DNA of 17,317 nucleotides from Fimadaptatus sp963928645 (lineage in GTDB: Bacteria > Bacillota > Clostridia > Christensenellales > Aristaeellaceae), in NCBI GenBank assembly GCA_963928645.1, contig CAWVGT010000219.1, positions 1 through 17,317 on the forward strand, written 5' to 3'. Of this stretch, positions 7,167 through 14,775 are shown one piece after another. Numbering within the stretch: position 1 is the stretch's first letter; the number at the start of each line of letters is the position of its first letter. A model generated the notes under the pieces. That model was not told the DNA's origin. It searched no databases and worked only from the letters and a program-made list of their open reading frames with translations. The position numbers and the translations under genes were made by a program.

Positions 7167-7452
7167 CCAGCTCGGCGTTGAGCTTGTCGCGCAGCGCGCG
7201 CTTCTGGGCGGTCGTCAGCTTTGCGGTGTCTATTTCATCGTCATCTTCATCGCGCTTGGCTTTCTGCTCGTCGTGCACGCGCTTGGCGGTGCGCTTGAGC
7301 TCTTCGTTGAGCACCTTGCCCTCGTCCACGGTCAGCTCGCCCTTCTTGATCAGCGAGTCCAGCAGCTCCTGCGACTTCTCAACCGAGGTCGCCAGCGCGC
7401 CCACGCCCGCTACCAGCAGCGTGCGAATATCCTTAGTAAAATCTATAGCCAT
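7147..7452 (-). CDS. Phasin-like small coiled-coil protein
   Basis: A 101-residue protein of the phasin/PhaF-like type that often precedes AarF-type kinase genes in Bacillota. The N terminus (DIRTLLVAGVGALATSVEKSQELLDSLIKKGELT) is amphipathic helix. It is followed by VDEGKVLNEELKR and a highly charged coiled coil with an Asp/Glu-rich stretch (DEDDDEID) and an acidic C terminus. No signal peptide or membrane segment is seen. AAGGAAG lies 7 nt upstream of the ATG. The gene overlaps the kinase gene by 20 nt, so the two proteins probably act together, perhaps at the membrane; whether polyhydroxyalkanoate is involved cannot be judged, and no PHA synthesis gene is present here. Confidence 0.85.
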   Translation of the reverse strand: MAIDFTKDIRTLLVAGVGALATSVEKSQELLDSLIKKGELTVDEGKVLNEELKRTAKRVHDEQKAKRDEDDDEIDTAKLTTAQKRALRDKLNAELDDEADD

Positions 7453-7514
7453 ATAAATACTTCCTTATCACAGCGCTTATCCGGCAGTTGCGAATGCACC
7501 TTACCGTTGACTAT

Positions 7515-7543
7515 ATTATGCACCATAGCGCGCGCCAATGCAA
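7515..7543 (-). promoter_or_regulatory. Predicted promoter of the phasin-like/kinase operon
   Basis: On the minus strand TTGCAT (7543-7538), a 17-nt spacer and CATAAT (7520-7515) make a reasonable sigma-70 promoter. The start would lie near 7508, giving a leader of about 55 nt. It is divergent from the glycosidase promoter at 7602-7630. Confidence 0.6.
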
Positions 7544-7601
7544 CCGACAAATCGAGCCATTTGTCAAAAAAACCGCTCAATTTATCGTCGGCGGGCGACG
7601 A

Positions 7602-7630
7602 TTGACGCGGCAGCGGGCCTGGTATATAAT
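7602..7630 (+). promoter_or_regulatory. Sigma-70 promoter of the GH43-GH29-yhcH operon
   Basis: TTGACG (7602-7607), a 17-nt spacer and a perfect TATAAT (7625-7630). The leader to the first ATG at 7791 is about 154 nt, unusually long, and extremely GC-rich with several small inverted repeats, for example GGCGC/GCGCC around 7681-7699. Just after the -10 box lies GCAAACGC, a weak partial match to the GAAACGTT motif at two other promoters here. Confidence 0.85.
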
Positions 7631-7790
7631 TTACGCAAACGCAGGCGCGGCAGGCAGAGCCGCCCAGACCCGGCCATGCCCGGCGCGCAGGCCCTGCGCC
7701 CGCCGTATCCGGCCGCGCGCCTGCGCCACAGACGATGTGCGGCCGCCGCCCGGCGCGCCACGCGTCGACGCGCGAAAGGAGCTATCCGCT

Positions 7791-8687
7791 ATGATGAAAT
7801 ACGCCGAAATCACAAACGGCCGCCCGTTCACCAAGGATCCCGCCGTGGTGAAGCTGGGCGGCGCATACTACATGTACTACTCGCTGCCCGGCGAGCGCGA
7901 GGGCGCGCCCTGGCGCATAGGCATTGCCCGCAGCGCCGATCTGGACCACTTTGAGCCCGTGGGCCGGCTGATGCCCGAGGCCGAGTGCGAGCGCAACGGG
8001 CTGTGCGCGCCCGGCGCGATAGTGCTTGGCGGCCGGGTGCACATGTTCTACCAGACCTACGGCAACGGCCCCCGCGACGCGATCTGCCACGCCTGGTCGG
8101 ACGACGGCGTGAACTTCACGCGCGACCCGTCCAACCCGGTGTTCTCGCCCACCGGCGACTGGAACTGCGGCCGCGCGATCGACGCCGACGTGATCGAGTT
8201 CAGGGGCGAGCTGATAATGTACTTCGCCACGCGCGATCCCGACATGCGCGTGCAACAGCTGGGCGTGGCCGCAGCGCCGATAGGCGGCGATTACGGCCGC
8301 GGCGCGTGGACGCAGCGCTGCGCCCAGAGCATACTCGCGCCCGAGCTGCCCTGGGAGCAGGAGTGCATCGAGGCCCCCGCGGCGTGCGTATACGGCGGGC
8401 GCGTGTACCTGTTCTACGGCGGCGCGTACAACAACCATCCGCAGCAGATAGGCTGCGCGGTCAGCGACGACGGCTTTACGTTCCGGCGGCTGTTCGACGA
8501 GCCGTTTTTGCCCTGCGGCGCGCCCGGCAGCTGGAACCAGTGCGAATCCGGCCACCCGTTCGCGTTCGAGGACGGCGGCAGGTACCACCTGTTCTACCAG
8601 GGCGACGACAGCATGGGCAAGACCTGGTTCATTTCGCGGCGCGAGTTCGAGTTCAGGGGCGGCAAGCCCGTGCTGCTGGCCGAGTGA
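7791..8687 (+). CDS. GH43-like (five-bladed beta-propeller) glycoside hydrolase
   Basis: A 298-residue protein with repeated propeller-blade signatures (YYMYYS, VHMFYQTYG, LIMYFATR, VYLFYGGAY, YHLFYQGD) and recurrent WSDDG/VSDDGFTF turns, typical of GH43 and related clans. The three expected acidic residues are visible: Asp16 in FTKDPAVV, Asp131 or Asp133 in AIDADVI, and Glu194 in ECIEAPA. There is no signal peptide, so it probably acts in the cytoplasm on a short sugar chain. The ATG at 7791 lies 9 nt after AAAGGAG; the frame is open further upstream, but that includes the promoter. It is first in an operon with a fucosidase 26 nt downstream, so the substrate may be a fucosylated oligosaccharide. 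The exact family (GH43, GH117 or an unclassified relative) and specificity are open. Confidence 0.82.
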   Translation: MMKYAEITNGRPFTKDPAVVKLGGAYYMYYSLPGEREGAPWRIGIARSADLDHFEPVGRLMPEAECERNGLCAPGAIVLGGRVHMFYQTYGNGPRDAICHAWSDDGVNFTRDPSNPVFSPTGDWNCGRAIDADVIEFRGELIMYFATRDPDMRVQQLGVAAAPIGGDYGRGAWTQRCAQSILAPELPWEQECIEAPAACVYGGRVYLFYGGAYNNHPQQIGCAVSDDGFTFRRLFDEPFLPCGAPGSWNQCESGHPFAFEDGGRYHLFYQGDDSMGKTWFISRREFEFRGGKPVLLAE

Positions 8688-8713
8688 GCGCCGCGCGACA
8701 AGGAGGCGCAGAT

Positions 8714-9682
8714 ATGGATTCCAAGCAGTGGTTCAAGCAGGCGCAGTTCGGCATGATGGTGCACTGGGGGCTGTACTGCCTGCCCGCGGGCGAGTGGAAG
8801 GGCCGGCGCATGCCCTATATCGGCGAGTGGGCGCAGGCCTACTTCCGCATACCCAACGCCGAGTACCACGCGCTGGCCGCGGCGTTCAACCCGATACTGT
8901 TCGACGCCGACGCCTGGGTGCGGCTGGCCGCCGACGCCGGCATGAAGTACATCGTGGTCACCTCCAAGCACCACGAGGGCTTTGCGATGTTCCACAGCCG
9001 CGTGAGCAAGTTCAACATAGTCGACGCCACGCCGTTCGGGCGCGACGTGATATACGAGCTGGCCAACGCGTGCGCGCGCCACGGCGTGCGGCTGGGGCTG
9101 TACTACTCGCAGGATCTGGACTGGTCCGAGCCCAACGGCGGCGGCTACACCGCGGGGCGCACCTGGTGCGGCGGCGCGGGCGTGTGGACCAACGACTGGG
9201 ACTTCCCCGACAACGCCCACAAGGACTATGCGCAGTGCTTTGAGAGCAAGATCAAGCCCCAGGTGACCGAGCTGCTGACCGGCTATGGCGACCTGTGCCT
9301 GATATGGTTCGACACGCCGCGCACCATCAGTGCCGCGCAGAGCCGGGAGCTGGTCGAGCTGGTGCACCGCTATCAGCCCAACTGCCTGATCAACTCGCGC
9401 GTGGGCAACGGGCTGGGCGACTACTCGTCCACCGGCGACAACGAGATACCCGCCGACTACAAGCAGGCGCTATACGAAGCGCCGTGCACGCTCAACGACA
9501 CCTGGGGCTACAAGGCGTTCGACGACAACTGGAAGTCGCCCGAGCGCGTGCTCGAGCTCAAAAGTCACTTGAACGCGCGCGGCATCAACTACCTGCTCAA
9601 CGTGGGGCCCGACTACCTGGGCCGCATACCCGCGCCCGCGTGCGACATACTGCGCGAGGTCGGGCGCAGGCTGGGCGTGTGA
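8714..9682 (+). CDS. Compact GH29 alpha-L-fucosidase
   Basis: A 322-residue retaining alpha-L-fucosidase that releases L-fucose from oligosaccharides. The N-terminal FGMMVHWGLY, GMKYIVVTSKHHEGFAMF (77-93), GLYYS, the nucleophile motif LIWFDT with Asp200, TLNDTWGY and NYLLNVGP are hallmarks of the GH29 catalytic TIM barrel. The protein ends right after the barrel, so the C-terminal beta-sandwich of common 430-500-residue members is absent. The acid/base residue is variable in GH29 and cannot be named from sequence alone. There is no signal peptide, suggesting cytoplasmic action. AAGGAGG lies 7 nt before the ATG. It is 26 nt after the GH43-like gene and 34 nt before yhcH, in one operon. Confidence 0.93.
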   Translation: MDSKQWFKQAQFGMMVHWGLYCLPAGEWKGRRMPYIGEWAQAYFRIPNAEYHALAAAFNPILFDADAWVRLAADAGMKYIVVTSKHHEGFAMFHSRVSKFNIVDATPFGRDVIYELANACARHGVRLGLYYSQDLDWSEPNGGGYTAGRTWCGGAGVWTNDWDFPDNAHKDYAQCFESKIKPQVTELLTGYGDLCLIWFDTPRTISAAQSRELVELVHRYQPNCLINSRVGNGLGDYSSTGDNEIPADYKQALYEAPCTLNDTWGYKAFDDNWKSPERVLELKSHLNARGINYLLNVGPDYLGRIPAPACDILREVGRRLGV

Positions 9683-9716
9683 GCGCCGCGCCGGGCGCGC
9701 AGAAGGAGCTAGCGCG

Positions 9717-10340
9717 ATGATAAAGGACAATATTCGAAACGCCGCACAGTATATGGCGCTTTCTCCCCGGATTGCGCGCGCGCTGGAGCTGGCGCGCAGC
9801 GGCGCACTTAAGCGCCTCGCGCCCGGGCGGCACGCGCTGCAGGGCGATGAGCTGTACGTACTGGTGCAGCGCAACGCGCTCGTCGACTGGGCCGACGCGC
9901 GCTGGGAGGCGCACCGTCGATACATAGACATACAGTTCGTGCTCGCCGGGCGGCAGGTGATAGGCTGCTGCGACATAGCACAGCTTGCGCCAGACGCGGG
10001 CTACGACGCTGCGCGAGACATAGAGTTTTTGCGCGATGGCGCGGTTGACGAGGGCGCGCGGCTGTATATGCGTGCGGGCGACTTTGCGATATTCCTGCCG
10101 CAGGACGCTCATCGGCCTAACGTGCTTGCGCCCGGGCTGAAGGCTGGAGCCTGTGTGGAGATGGCTGTGTTTAAGGTGCTGATTTTATGTATTATAGCTG
10201 CTGTGCGTGTGGTGCGGTTTGCGCAGGCGCGCGGTTGTACATGCGTGCGGTTTTGCGATATGCTGGCGCATTATGCTCGTTGGCCTAACGTGCTTGCGCC
10301 CGGACTGGATGTTGGGCCCGTGTGGAGATGGCTGTGTTAA
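9717..10340 (+). CDS. YhcH/YjgK/YiaL family protein with an extended, duplicated C terminus
   Basis: The first ~155 residues match the YhcH/YjgK/YiaL (EbgC-like) cupin family, often encoded in sialic acid, galactoside or host-glycan operons; the chemical role is uncertain, perhaps sugar anomerisation. Visible family motifs are EAHRRYIDIQFVLAGRQVIG, GDFAIFLPQDAHRPN and the terminal strand VEMAVFKVL. AAGGAG lies 8 nt upstream of the ATG. Family members normally stop right after the VFKV strand. Here the stop is lost and the frame runs on into a decayed tandem copy of its own 3' end, adding about 52 residues that contain a second WPNVLAPGL. The third downstream copy still reads VEMAVFKVLA followed by TGA, probably the ancestral end at about 156 residues. 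Whether the long form is stable and active is unknown. Confidence 0.85.
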   Translation: MIKDNIRNAAQYMALSPRIARALELARSGALKRLAPGRHALQGDELYVLVQRNALVDWADARWEAHRRYIDIQFVLAGRQVIGCCDIAQLAPDAGYDAARDIEFLRDGAVDEGARLYMRAGDFAIFLPQDAHRPNVLAPGLKAGACVEMAVFKVLILCIIAAVRVVRFAQARGCTCVRFCDMLAHYARWPNVLAPGLDVGPVWRWLC

Positions 10341-10840
10341 GTGTTGGCATGACATCTCGCCACAGCTGTGCGGAAGGTGCAGTTTGCGCAGGCGCGCGGT
10401 TGTACATGCGTGCGGTTTTGCGATATGTTGGCGCATGACGCTCATCGGCCTAACGTGTTTGCGCCCGGGCTGAAGGTTGGGCCCGTGTGGAGATGGCTGT
10501 GTTCAAAGTGTTGGCATGACATATCGTCACCGCTGTGCAGGTAGCGCGGTTTGCGAAGGCACGCAGCCGCACATGCTGCGGGCGACTTTTCGATATTCTG
10601 CCCGCGGGATGCTCATCGGTCTTATATCCTTGCTCCTGGAATGACGATTTGGCTTTGCATGGATATTGCCATGCTCAAAATGCCGATGTGATATATGGCT
10701 ACGATCATATGGTTAGCATGGTTGACTGAGATGCACAGCTGTGCATGCGCGCAAGTGCATTAGCGATATTCCAACCGCATGACGCCCATCAGCCCAATTG
10801 GCACGCACAATGGGCTTGAACATGGCCGTGCCAAAGTAAC
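10036..10840 (+). repeat. About five decayed tandem copies of the yhcH 3' end
   Basis: The last ~120-145 bp of yhcH plus its short downstream flank recur with a period of 165-173 bp. Equivalent points (the segment near CGCGGYTGTAYATGCGTGCGG) are at 10057, 10230, 10395, 10562 and 10734. Copies 2 and 3 are most alike; copies 4 and 5 are strongly diverged but still carry the CATCGG/CATCAG..CC and ATGGC.GTG..AAAGT landmarks. Copy 1 is the gene itself. Copies 2-5 have frameshifts and stops and code for nothing I can support. No transposase or target-site duplication is seen, so replication slippage or unequal recombination is the simplest origin. Confidence 0.9.
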
Positions 10841-10842
10841 CA

Positions 10843-10901
10843 AATGACAAGCGGCCCCTGCCGCGCGGACGACGTATCCGCACGGCAGGGGCCGCGTCAT
10901 T
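10843..10901 (-). terminator. Long hairpin, likely terminator of the sugar kinase gene
   Basis: A perfect 13-bp GC-rich stem, GCGGCCCCTGCCG (10851-10863) with CGGCAGGGGCCGC (10883-10895), is extended inwards by GCGGA/TCCGC and outwards by AATGAC/GTCATT. It starts 16 nt beyond the kinase stop on the minus strand. The T content beyond the stem is only moderate, so termination is likely but not textbook. It may also stop transcripts coming from the yhcH side. Confidence 0.75.
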
Positions 10902-10917
10902 CTGGCGCTCGCCGCGC

Positions 10918-11844
10918 TCAGCCCACGCGCTCTACCTGTACCCGCTCCAGCAGCGCCTCGGCCTTGGAGCGCACCACGCAGCCCGTGCCCTTCTCAAGCG
11001 CGTTGGCCGCCGACACCGCCGTGGCATAGCGCAGCATATCCTCGGGGCCATAGCCGCGCAGCAGCGATATCGCCAGGCCCGCTATCATTGAGTCGCCGCA
11101 GCCGGTCGCGCTCACGGCCTCTATCTCGGGCGGCTTCGCCCGGAACGCGCCCGTGTCGCACACCATCAGCGAGCCCGACTTGCCCATCGATATCACCACG
11201 TACCCTATGCCGCGCCCGTGCAGCGCGCGCGCCGCCTCCAGCGCATCCGCGCGCGCGACCGGATGGCCCAGCAGCTGCGCAATCTCGTCGGTATTGGGCT
11301 TTATCAGCGCGGGCCGCGCCGCCACGCCGCTGGCCAGCAGCGCGCCGCTGCTGTCCAGCAATACTGGCTTGCCCAGCCGCCGCGCCAGCTCGATTATGCG
11401 CGCGTAGTAGTCCGCCGGCACGCCCCGCGGCACGCTGCCCGATATCGTCGCCATGTCGCACTCACCCAGCAGCCGCTCCAAACGCGCCTCGAACGCGCTC
11501 AGCTCCGCGCCGCCGACCTCGAAGCCCGGCTCCAGGAACTCGGTCTGCCGGCCGTCCGGCTCGACTATGTTTATGCAGGTGCGCGTCTCGCCCGGCACGT
11601 GCTCGAAGTCGTGCGCTATACCCTGCGCGCTCAGCGCCTCCTGCACCCAGCGGCCCGAGTGCCCGCCCAGCAGCCCGGTCGCCAGGCTGCGCTCGCCCAT
11701 CGCCGCTATCACCCGCGCCACGTTCAGCCCCTTGCCGCCTGGCGTGGCCACGCACTCGTCCACCCGCAGCACCTCGCCCGGCGCGTTGCGCTTGACCGCG
11801 TACATCTTGTCTATCGCCGCGTTCATGGTTATCGTAACTATCAT
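10918..11844 (-). CDS. PfkB-family hexose-phosphate kinase (1-phosphofructokinase / tagatose-6-phosphate kinase type)
   Basis: A 308-residue cytoplasmic ribokinase-fold sugar kinase. The N terminus MIVTITMNAAIDKMY and TPGGKGLNVARV (35-46) match the FruK/LacC group, which phosphorylates fructose-1-phosphate, tagatose-6-phosphate or fructose-6-phosphate. KPNTDEI and the C-terminal anion-hole motif SATGCGDSMIAG (usually TGAGD), with the catalytic base Asp251, are present. The ATG at 11844 is chosen because GGAGGA lies 7 nt upstream and a strong promoter sits within the longer frame that extends to 12387. It is monocistronic. Its place between glycan-degrading genes suggests it handles a phosphorylated hexose from them, but which one cannot be told. 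Confidence 0.88.
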   Translation of the reverse strand: MIVTITMNAAIDKMYAVKRNAPGEVLRVDECVATPGGKGLNVARVIAAMGERSLATGLLGGHSGRWVQEALSAQGIAHDFEHVPGETRTCINIVEPDGRQTEFLEPGFEVGGAELSAFEARLERLLGECDMATISGSVPRGVPADYYARIIELARRLGKPVLLDSSGALLASGVAARPALIKPNTDEIAQLLGHPVARADALEAARALHGRGIGYVVISMGKSGSLMVCDTGAFRAKPPEIEAVSATGCGDSMIAGLAISLLRGYGPEDMLRYATAVSAANALEKGTGCVVRSKAEALLERVQVERVG

Positions 11845-11881
11845 GTCGCATTCCTCCACGCTTATGCGTAACGTTTCACTT

Positions 11882-11910
11882 ATTGTACTCCTTTGCGCGC
11901 GCCGTGTCAA
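11882..11910 (-). promoter_or_regulatory. Promoter and candidate operator of the sugar kinase gene
   Basis: On the minus strand TTGACA (11910-11905), a 17-nt spacer and TACAAT (11887-11882) form a near-consensus sigma-70 promoter. Four nt downstream lies GTGAAACGTTAC, whose core GAAACGTT is shared with the GH95 promoter and resembles LacI-family (FruR/Cra-like) half-palindromes around a central CG. Confidence 0.88.
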
Positions 11911-12481
11911 TCGCAGTGGGGTTGTTCTGTTGCGCTTTGGCGCGCCGAGCCCGCCTGCGGGCGTTGCGGGCCCGGAATGCCGGTCGGCGCGCTGCGCAAG
12001 GCGGTATGGCTCGCAATGCTTCGATGGGATGACGACACAGTCATGTGGGTGAAATGGCTCTGCTGCGGTTCGGCCAGGCCTGTATCCGAATGCTTCGCCT
12101 TCATTATATAGCAGGCTGACAGCATTAGTTGGCGCACGCTCTGTTTGTGATTTGAGGGTACTCATTGTCCATCGCACCATCATATCGTTGTCTTGTGTTG
12201 CCGCCACCTTGCCCGCAGCCTTGCACATATGAGCCGGCTGCTTATTCCACCTGCGCGGGCGCTGCGTCGTTTGCGCTCCCGTCTGCCGGTCAACAGGCTC
12301 ACGCGCAGGCGACTGCCCCACATTGTGCGCAGCACTCCAACTGCCGCAACCAGACGCGCGCCAGCGTTGCCAGGGCGAGGGCGTCATGTATATATTGGGT
12401 TCAAACTTCCGTCAATTCGAACGCAATGAACCGCCATTTCATGGCCGGGCGCACGAATTTGCGCCTTTGGTTAACGCGCTG
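11911..12481. other. Intergenic region between the divergent sugar kinase and GH95 genes
   Basis: I find no gene here. A minus-strand frame continuous with the kinase runs through it, but it crosses the kinase promoter, has mixed low-quality composition and resembles no family I know. The AT content is higher than in the genes. No tRNA, transposon end or clear hairpin was found. Confidence 0.5.
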
Positions 12482-12526
12482 TTGACTTATCGCGGCAAAT
12501 CGATTATGATATACGCGAAACGTTTT
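12482..12526 (+). promoter_or_regulatory. Promoter and candidate operator of the GH95 gene
   Basis: TTGACT (12482-12487), a 17-nt spacer and TATGAT (12505-12510) form a good sigma-70 promoter. GAAACGTTTT (12517-12526) starts 6 nt after the -10 box and contains the palindrome AAACGTTT, the same core as at the sugar kinase promoter. An operator overlapping the transcription start would give simple repression. Confidence 0.85.
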
Positions 12527-12552
12527 AGTTCTGCCGATTGGAGGTGCGCCAT

Positions 12553-14775
12553 ATGGATATATTCTACTCCGCGCCCGCCCGCACCTGGAACGACGCGCTG
12601 CCGCTGGGCAACGGCTTTCTGGGCGCAATGATGTTCGGAGGCACCGTGCTGGACCGCATGCAGCTCAACGAGGACAGCGTCTGGTCAGGCGACTTCCGCG
12701 ACCGCGCCAACCCCGACGCGCGCGCCACGCTGCCCGAGGTGCGTCATCTGCTGCGCGAGGGGCGCATAACCGAGGCCACCCGGCTCAGTGAGATGGGCCT
12801 GGCCGGCTGCCCCGACAAGCAGCGCCACTACGAGCCGCTGTGCGACCTGCTGCTCTATCTGGGCGCGGACGGCGACGCGCAGTGCCTGCAGTCCAAGCGC
12901 GACCTGAGCCGCGTGCCCGACATGCGCAGATTCGACGGCGAATACGCCGACTACCGCCGCGCGCTCGACCTGAAGCGCGCCGTGTACTCGGTAGAGTACT
13001 CAAAGGCCGGACACAGCGTGCGCCGCGAGGCGTTCATATCCTATCCCGACCGCGTCATGGCTCTGCGCTGCACCGGCGAGCGCTTCCGCGCGGTGCTCAG
13101 CCGCGGCGCGTACATGCACAACTCGATAATGCCCGACTCCAACACGCTCGCGCTGACCGGCCGCACCAGCGCCGACGGCATATGTTATGCCGTGGCCGTG
13201 CGCGCGCTGGGCGGCGACGTGCGCCGCATAGGCGAGACGCTGCTGTGCGGCGAGGATACCGTGCTGCTGCTCGCCGCCGCGACCGACTTCCGCCATGACG
13301 ACCCGCTGCGCGAAGTGTATTCCCGGCTGAACGCCGCTCAGGCGCGCGGCTACGACGCGCTGCTCGCCAACCACGTCGCCGACGTCGCGCCGATATTGGG
13401 CCGCTGCGAGCTGGCGCTGGAGTCCGATCCCGCGCTGGACGCGCTGCCCACCGATCAGCGCCTGGCGCGGCTGCGCGACGGCGGCTTCGACGCGGGCCTG
13501 ATAAACGCCTACTTCGCGTTCGGGCGCTACCTGCTGACCTCCTGCAGCCGCCCCGGCAGCCTGCCCGCCAACCTGCAGGGCATATGGAACCAGGACATGA
13601 CCCCCGCCTGGGACAGCAAGTACACGATCAACATCAACACCGAGATGAACTACTGGCCCTGCCAGTGCTGCAACCTGCCCGAGCTGCTCGAGCCGCTGGA
13701 GACCCACCTGCGCCGCATGAAGCCCCACGGCGAGCGCGTAGCGCGCGACATGTACGGCGCGGGCGGCTGGATGGCCCACCACAACACCGATATATGGGGC
13801 GACTGCGCGCCTCAGGACATCGTGCCCAGCGCCGCGTTCTGGCAAAACGGCGCGGCCTGGCTGTGCCTGAGCCTGTGGGAGCGCTATCTGTACGACGGCG
13901 ACGCGGCGCATCTGAGCGACGACGCCGACCTGATCTGCGGCGCGGCCGACTTCTTCTGCGATACGCTCGAGCCCGACAGGGACGGCTTCCTGGTCGAAAA
14001 CCCGACCGTGTCGCCCGAGAACACGTACATACTGCCCTCGGGCGAGATGGGCCGGCTCTGCGTGGGCTGCACCATGGACAGCCAGATACTGCGCGAGCTG
14101 TTCACCGCCGCCGAGGAGTGCTGCCGCCTGACCGGGCGCGACGGCGGCAGGTACGCCGCGACGCGCGCCCGCCTGCGCCCCACGACGATAGGCCGCGGCG
14201 GCACGATACTCGAATGGCCCGAGGAATATGAGGAGTTCGAGATCGGCCATCGCCACATATCCCACCTGTTCGGCCTCTACCCCGGATGCGATATAACGCC
14301 CGACAGGCCCGAGCTTATGCAGGCCGCGCGCGCCACGCTCGAGCGCCGGCTCAGCCACGGCGGCGGCCACACCGGCTGGAGCCGCGCGTGGATAATCTGC
14401 ATGTGGGCGCGGCTGCTCGACGGCGACAGGGCCGGCGACAACGTACAGGCGCTGCTGGCCAAGTCCACGCTGGACAGCCTGCTGGACAACCATCCGCCGT
14501 TCCAGATCGACGGCAACTTCGGCTCGATCGCGGGCATTGCCGAGATGCTGCTGCAGAGCCACGAGGGCCGGCTGCGGCTGCTGCCCGCGCTGCCTACGAG
14601 CTGGCACAGCGGCGCGGCGCACGGCCTGCGCGCGCGCGGCGACATAACCTGCGACCTGGCCTGGCGCGACGGCGCGCTGACCGAGGCCTGGCTCACGGCC
14701 GGGCGCGACTGCGAAGTCGACGTGGACGGTGCGCGCCATGCGCTCCGGGCCGGCGTGCGCACCAGGGTGGTCTGA
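12553..14775 (+). CDS. GH95 alpha-L-fucosidase (1,2-alpha-L-fucosidase type)
   Basis: A 740-residue inverting fucosidase; characterised relatives cleave terminal Fuc-alpha-1,2-Gal of mucin and milk oligosaccharides. The N-terminal ALPLGNGFLGAMMFGG and MQLNEDSVWSG open the family. The (alpha/alpha)6 domain holds SRPGSLPANLQGIWN and NINTEMNYWP, where Asn360 and Asn362 correspond to the catalytic Asn pair of the Bifidobacterium AfcA enzyme. Glu489 in SPEN corresponds to the acid and Asp653 in QIDGNFG is also conserved. There is no signal peptide. The ATG at 12553 is preceded by GGAGGTG; an upstream TTG in frame overlaps that site and is rejected. It is monocistronic with its own promoter, separate from the GH29 operon. 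Length is normal, with no break. Confidence 0.95.
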   Translation: MDIFYSAPARTWNDALPLGNGFLGAMMFGGTVLDRMQLNEDSVWSGDFRDRANPDARATLPEVRHLLREGRITEATRLSEMGLAGCPDKQRHYEPLCDLLLYLGADGDAQCLQSKRDLSRVPDMRRFDGEYADYRRALDLKRAVYSVEYSKAGHSVRREAFISYPDRVMALRCTGERFRAVLSRGAYMHNSIMPDSNTLALTGRTSADGICYAVAVRALGGDVRRIGETLLCGEDTVLLLAAATDFRHDDPLREVYSRLNAAQARGYDALLANHVADVAPILGRCELALESDPALDALPTDQRLARLRDGGFDAGLINAYFAFGRYLLTSCSRPGSLPANLQGIWNQDMTPAWDSKYTININTEMNYWPCQCCNLPELLEPLETHLRRMKPHGERVARDMYGAGGWMAHHNTDIWGDCAPQDIVPSAAFWQNGAAWLCLSLWERYLYDGDAAHLSDDADLICGAADFFCDTLEPDRDGFLVENPTVSPENTYILPSGEMGRLCVGCTMDSQILRELFTAAEECCRLTGRDGGRYAATRARLRPTTIGRGGTILEWPEEYEEFEIGHRHISHLFGLYPGCDITPDRPELMQAARATLERRLSHGGGHTGWSRAWIICMWARLLDGDRAGDNVQALLAKSTLDSLLDNHPPFQIDGNFGSIAGIAEMLLQSHEGRLRLLPALPTSWHSGAAHGLRARGDITCDLAWRDGALTEAWLTAGRDCEVDVDGARHALRAGVRTRVV

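Noticed and set aside
11845..12387. N-terminal extension of the PfkB-type kinase, or a separate small gene in this frame
   Set aside because: It spans a near-perfect promoter, lacks a ribosome binding site at its own start, and its sequence matches no family I recognise; the kinase motifs begin at the chosen ATG.
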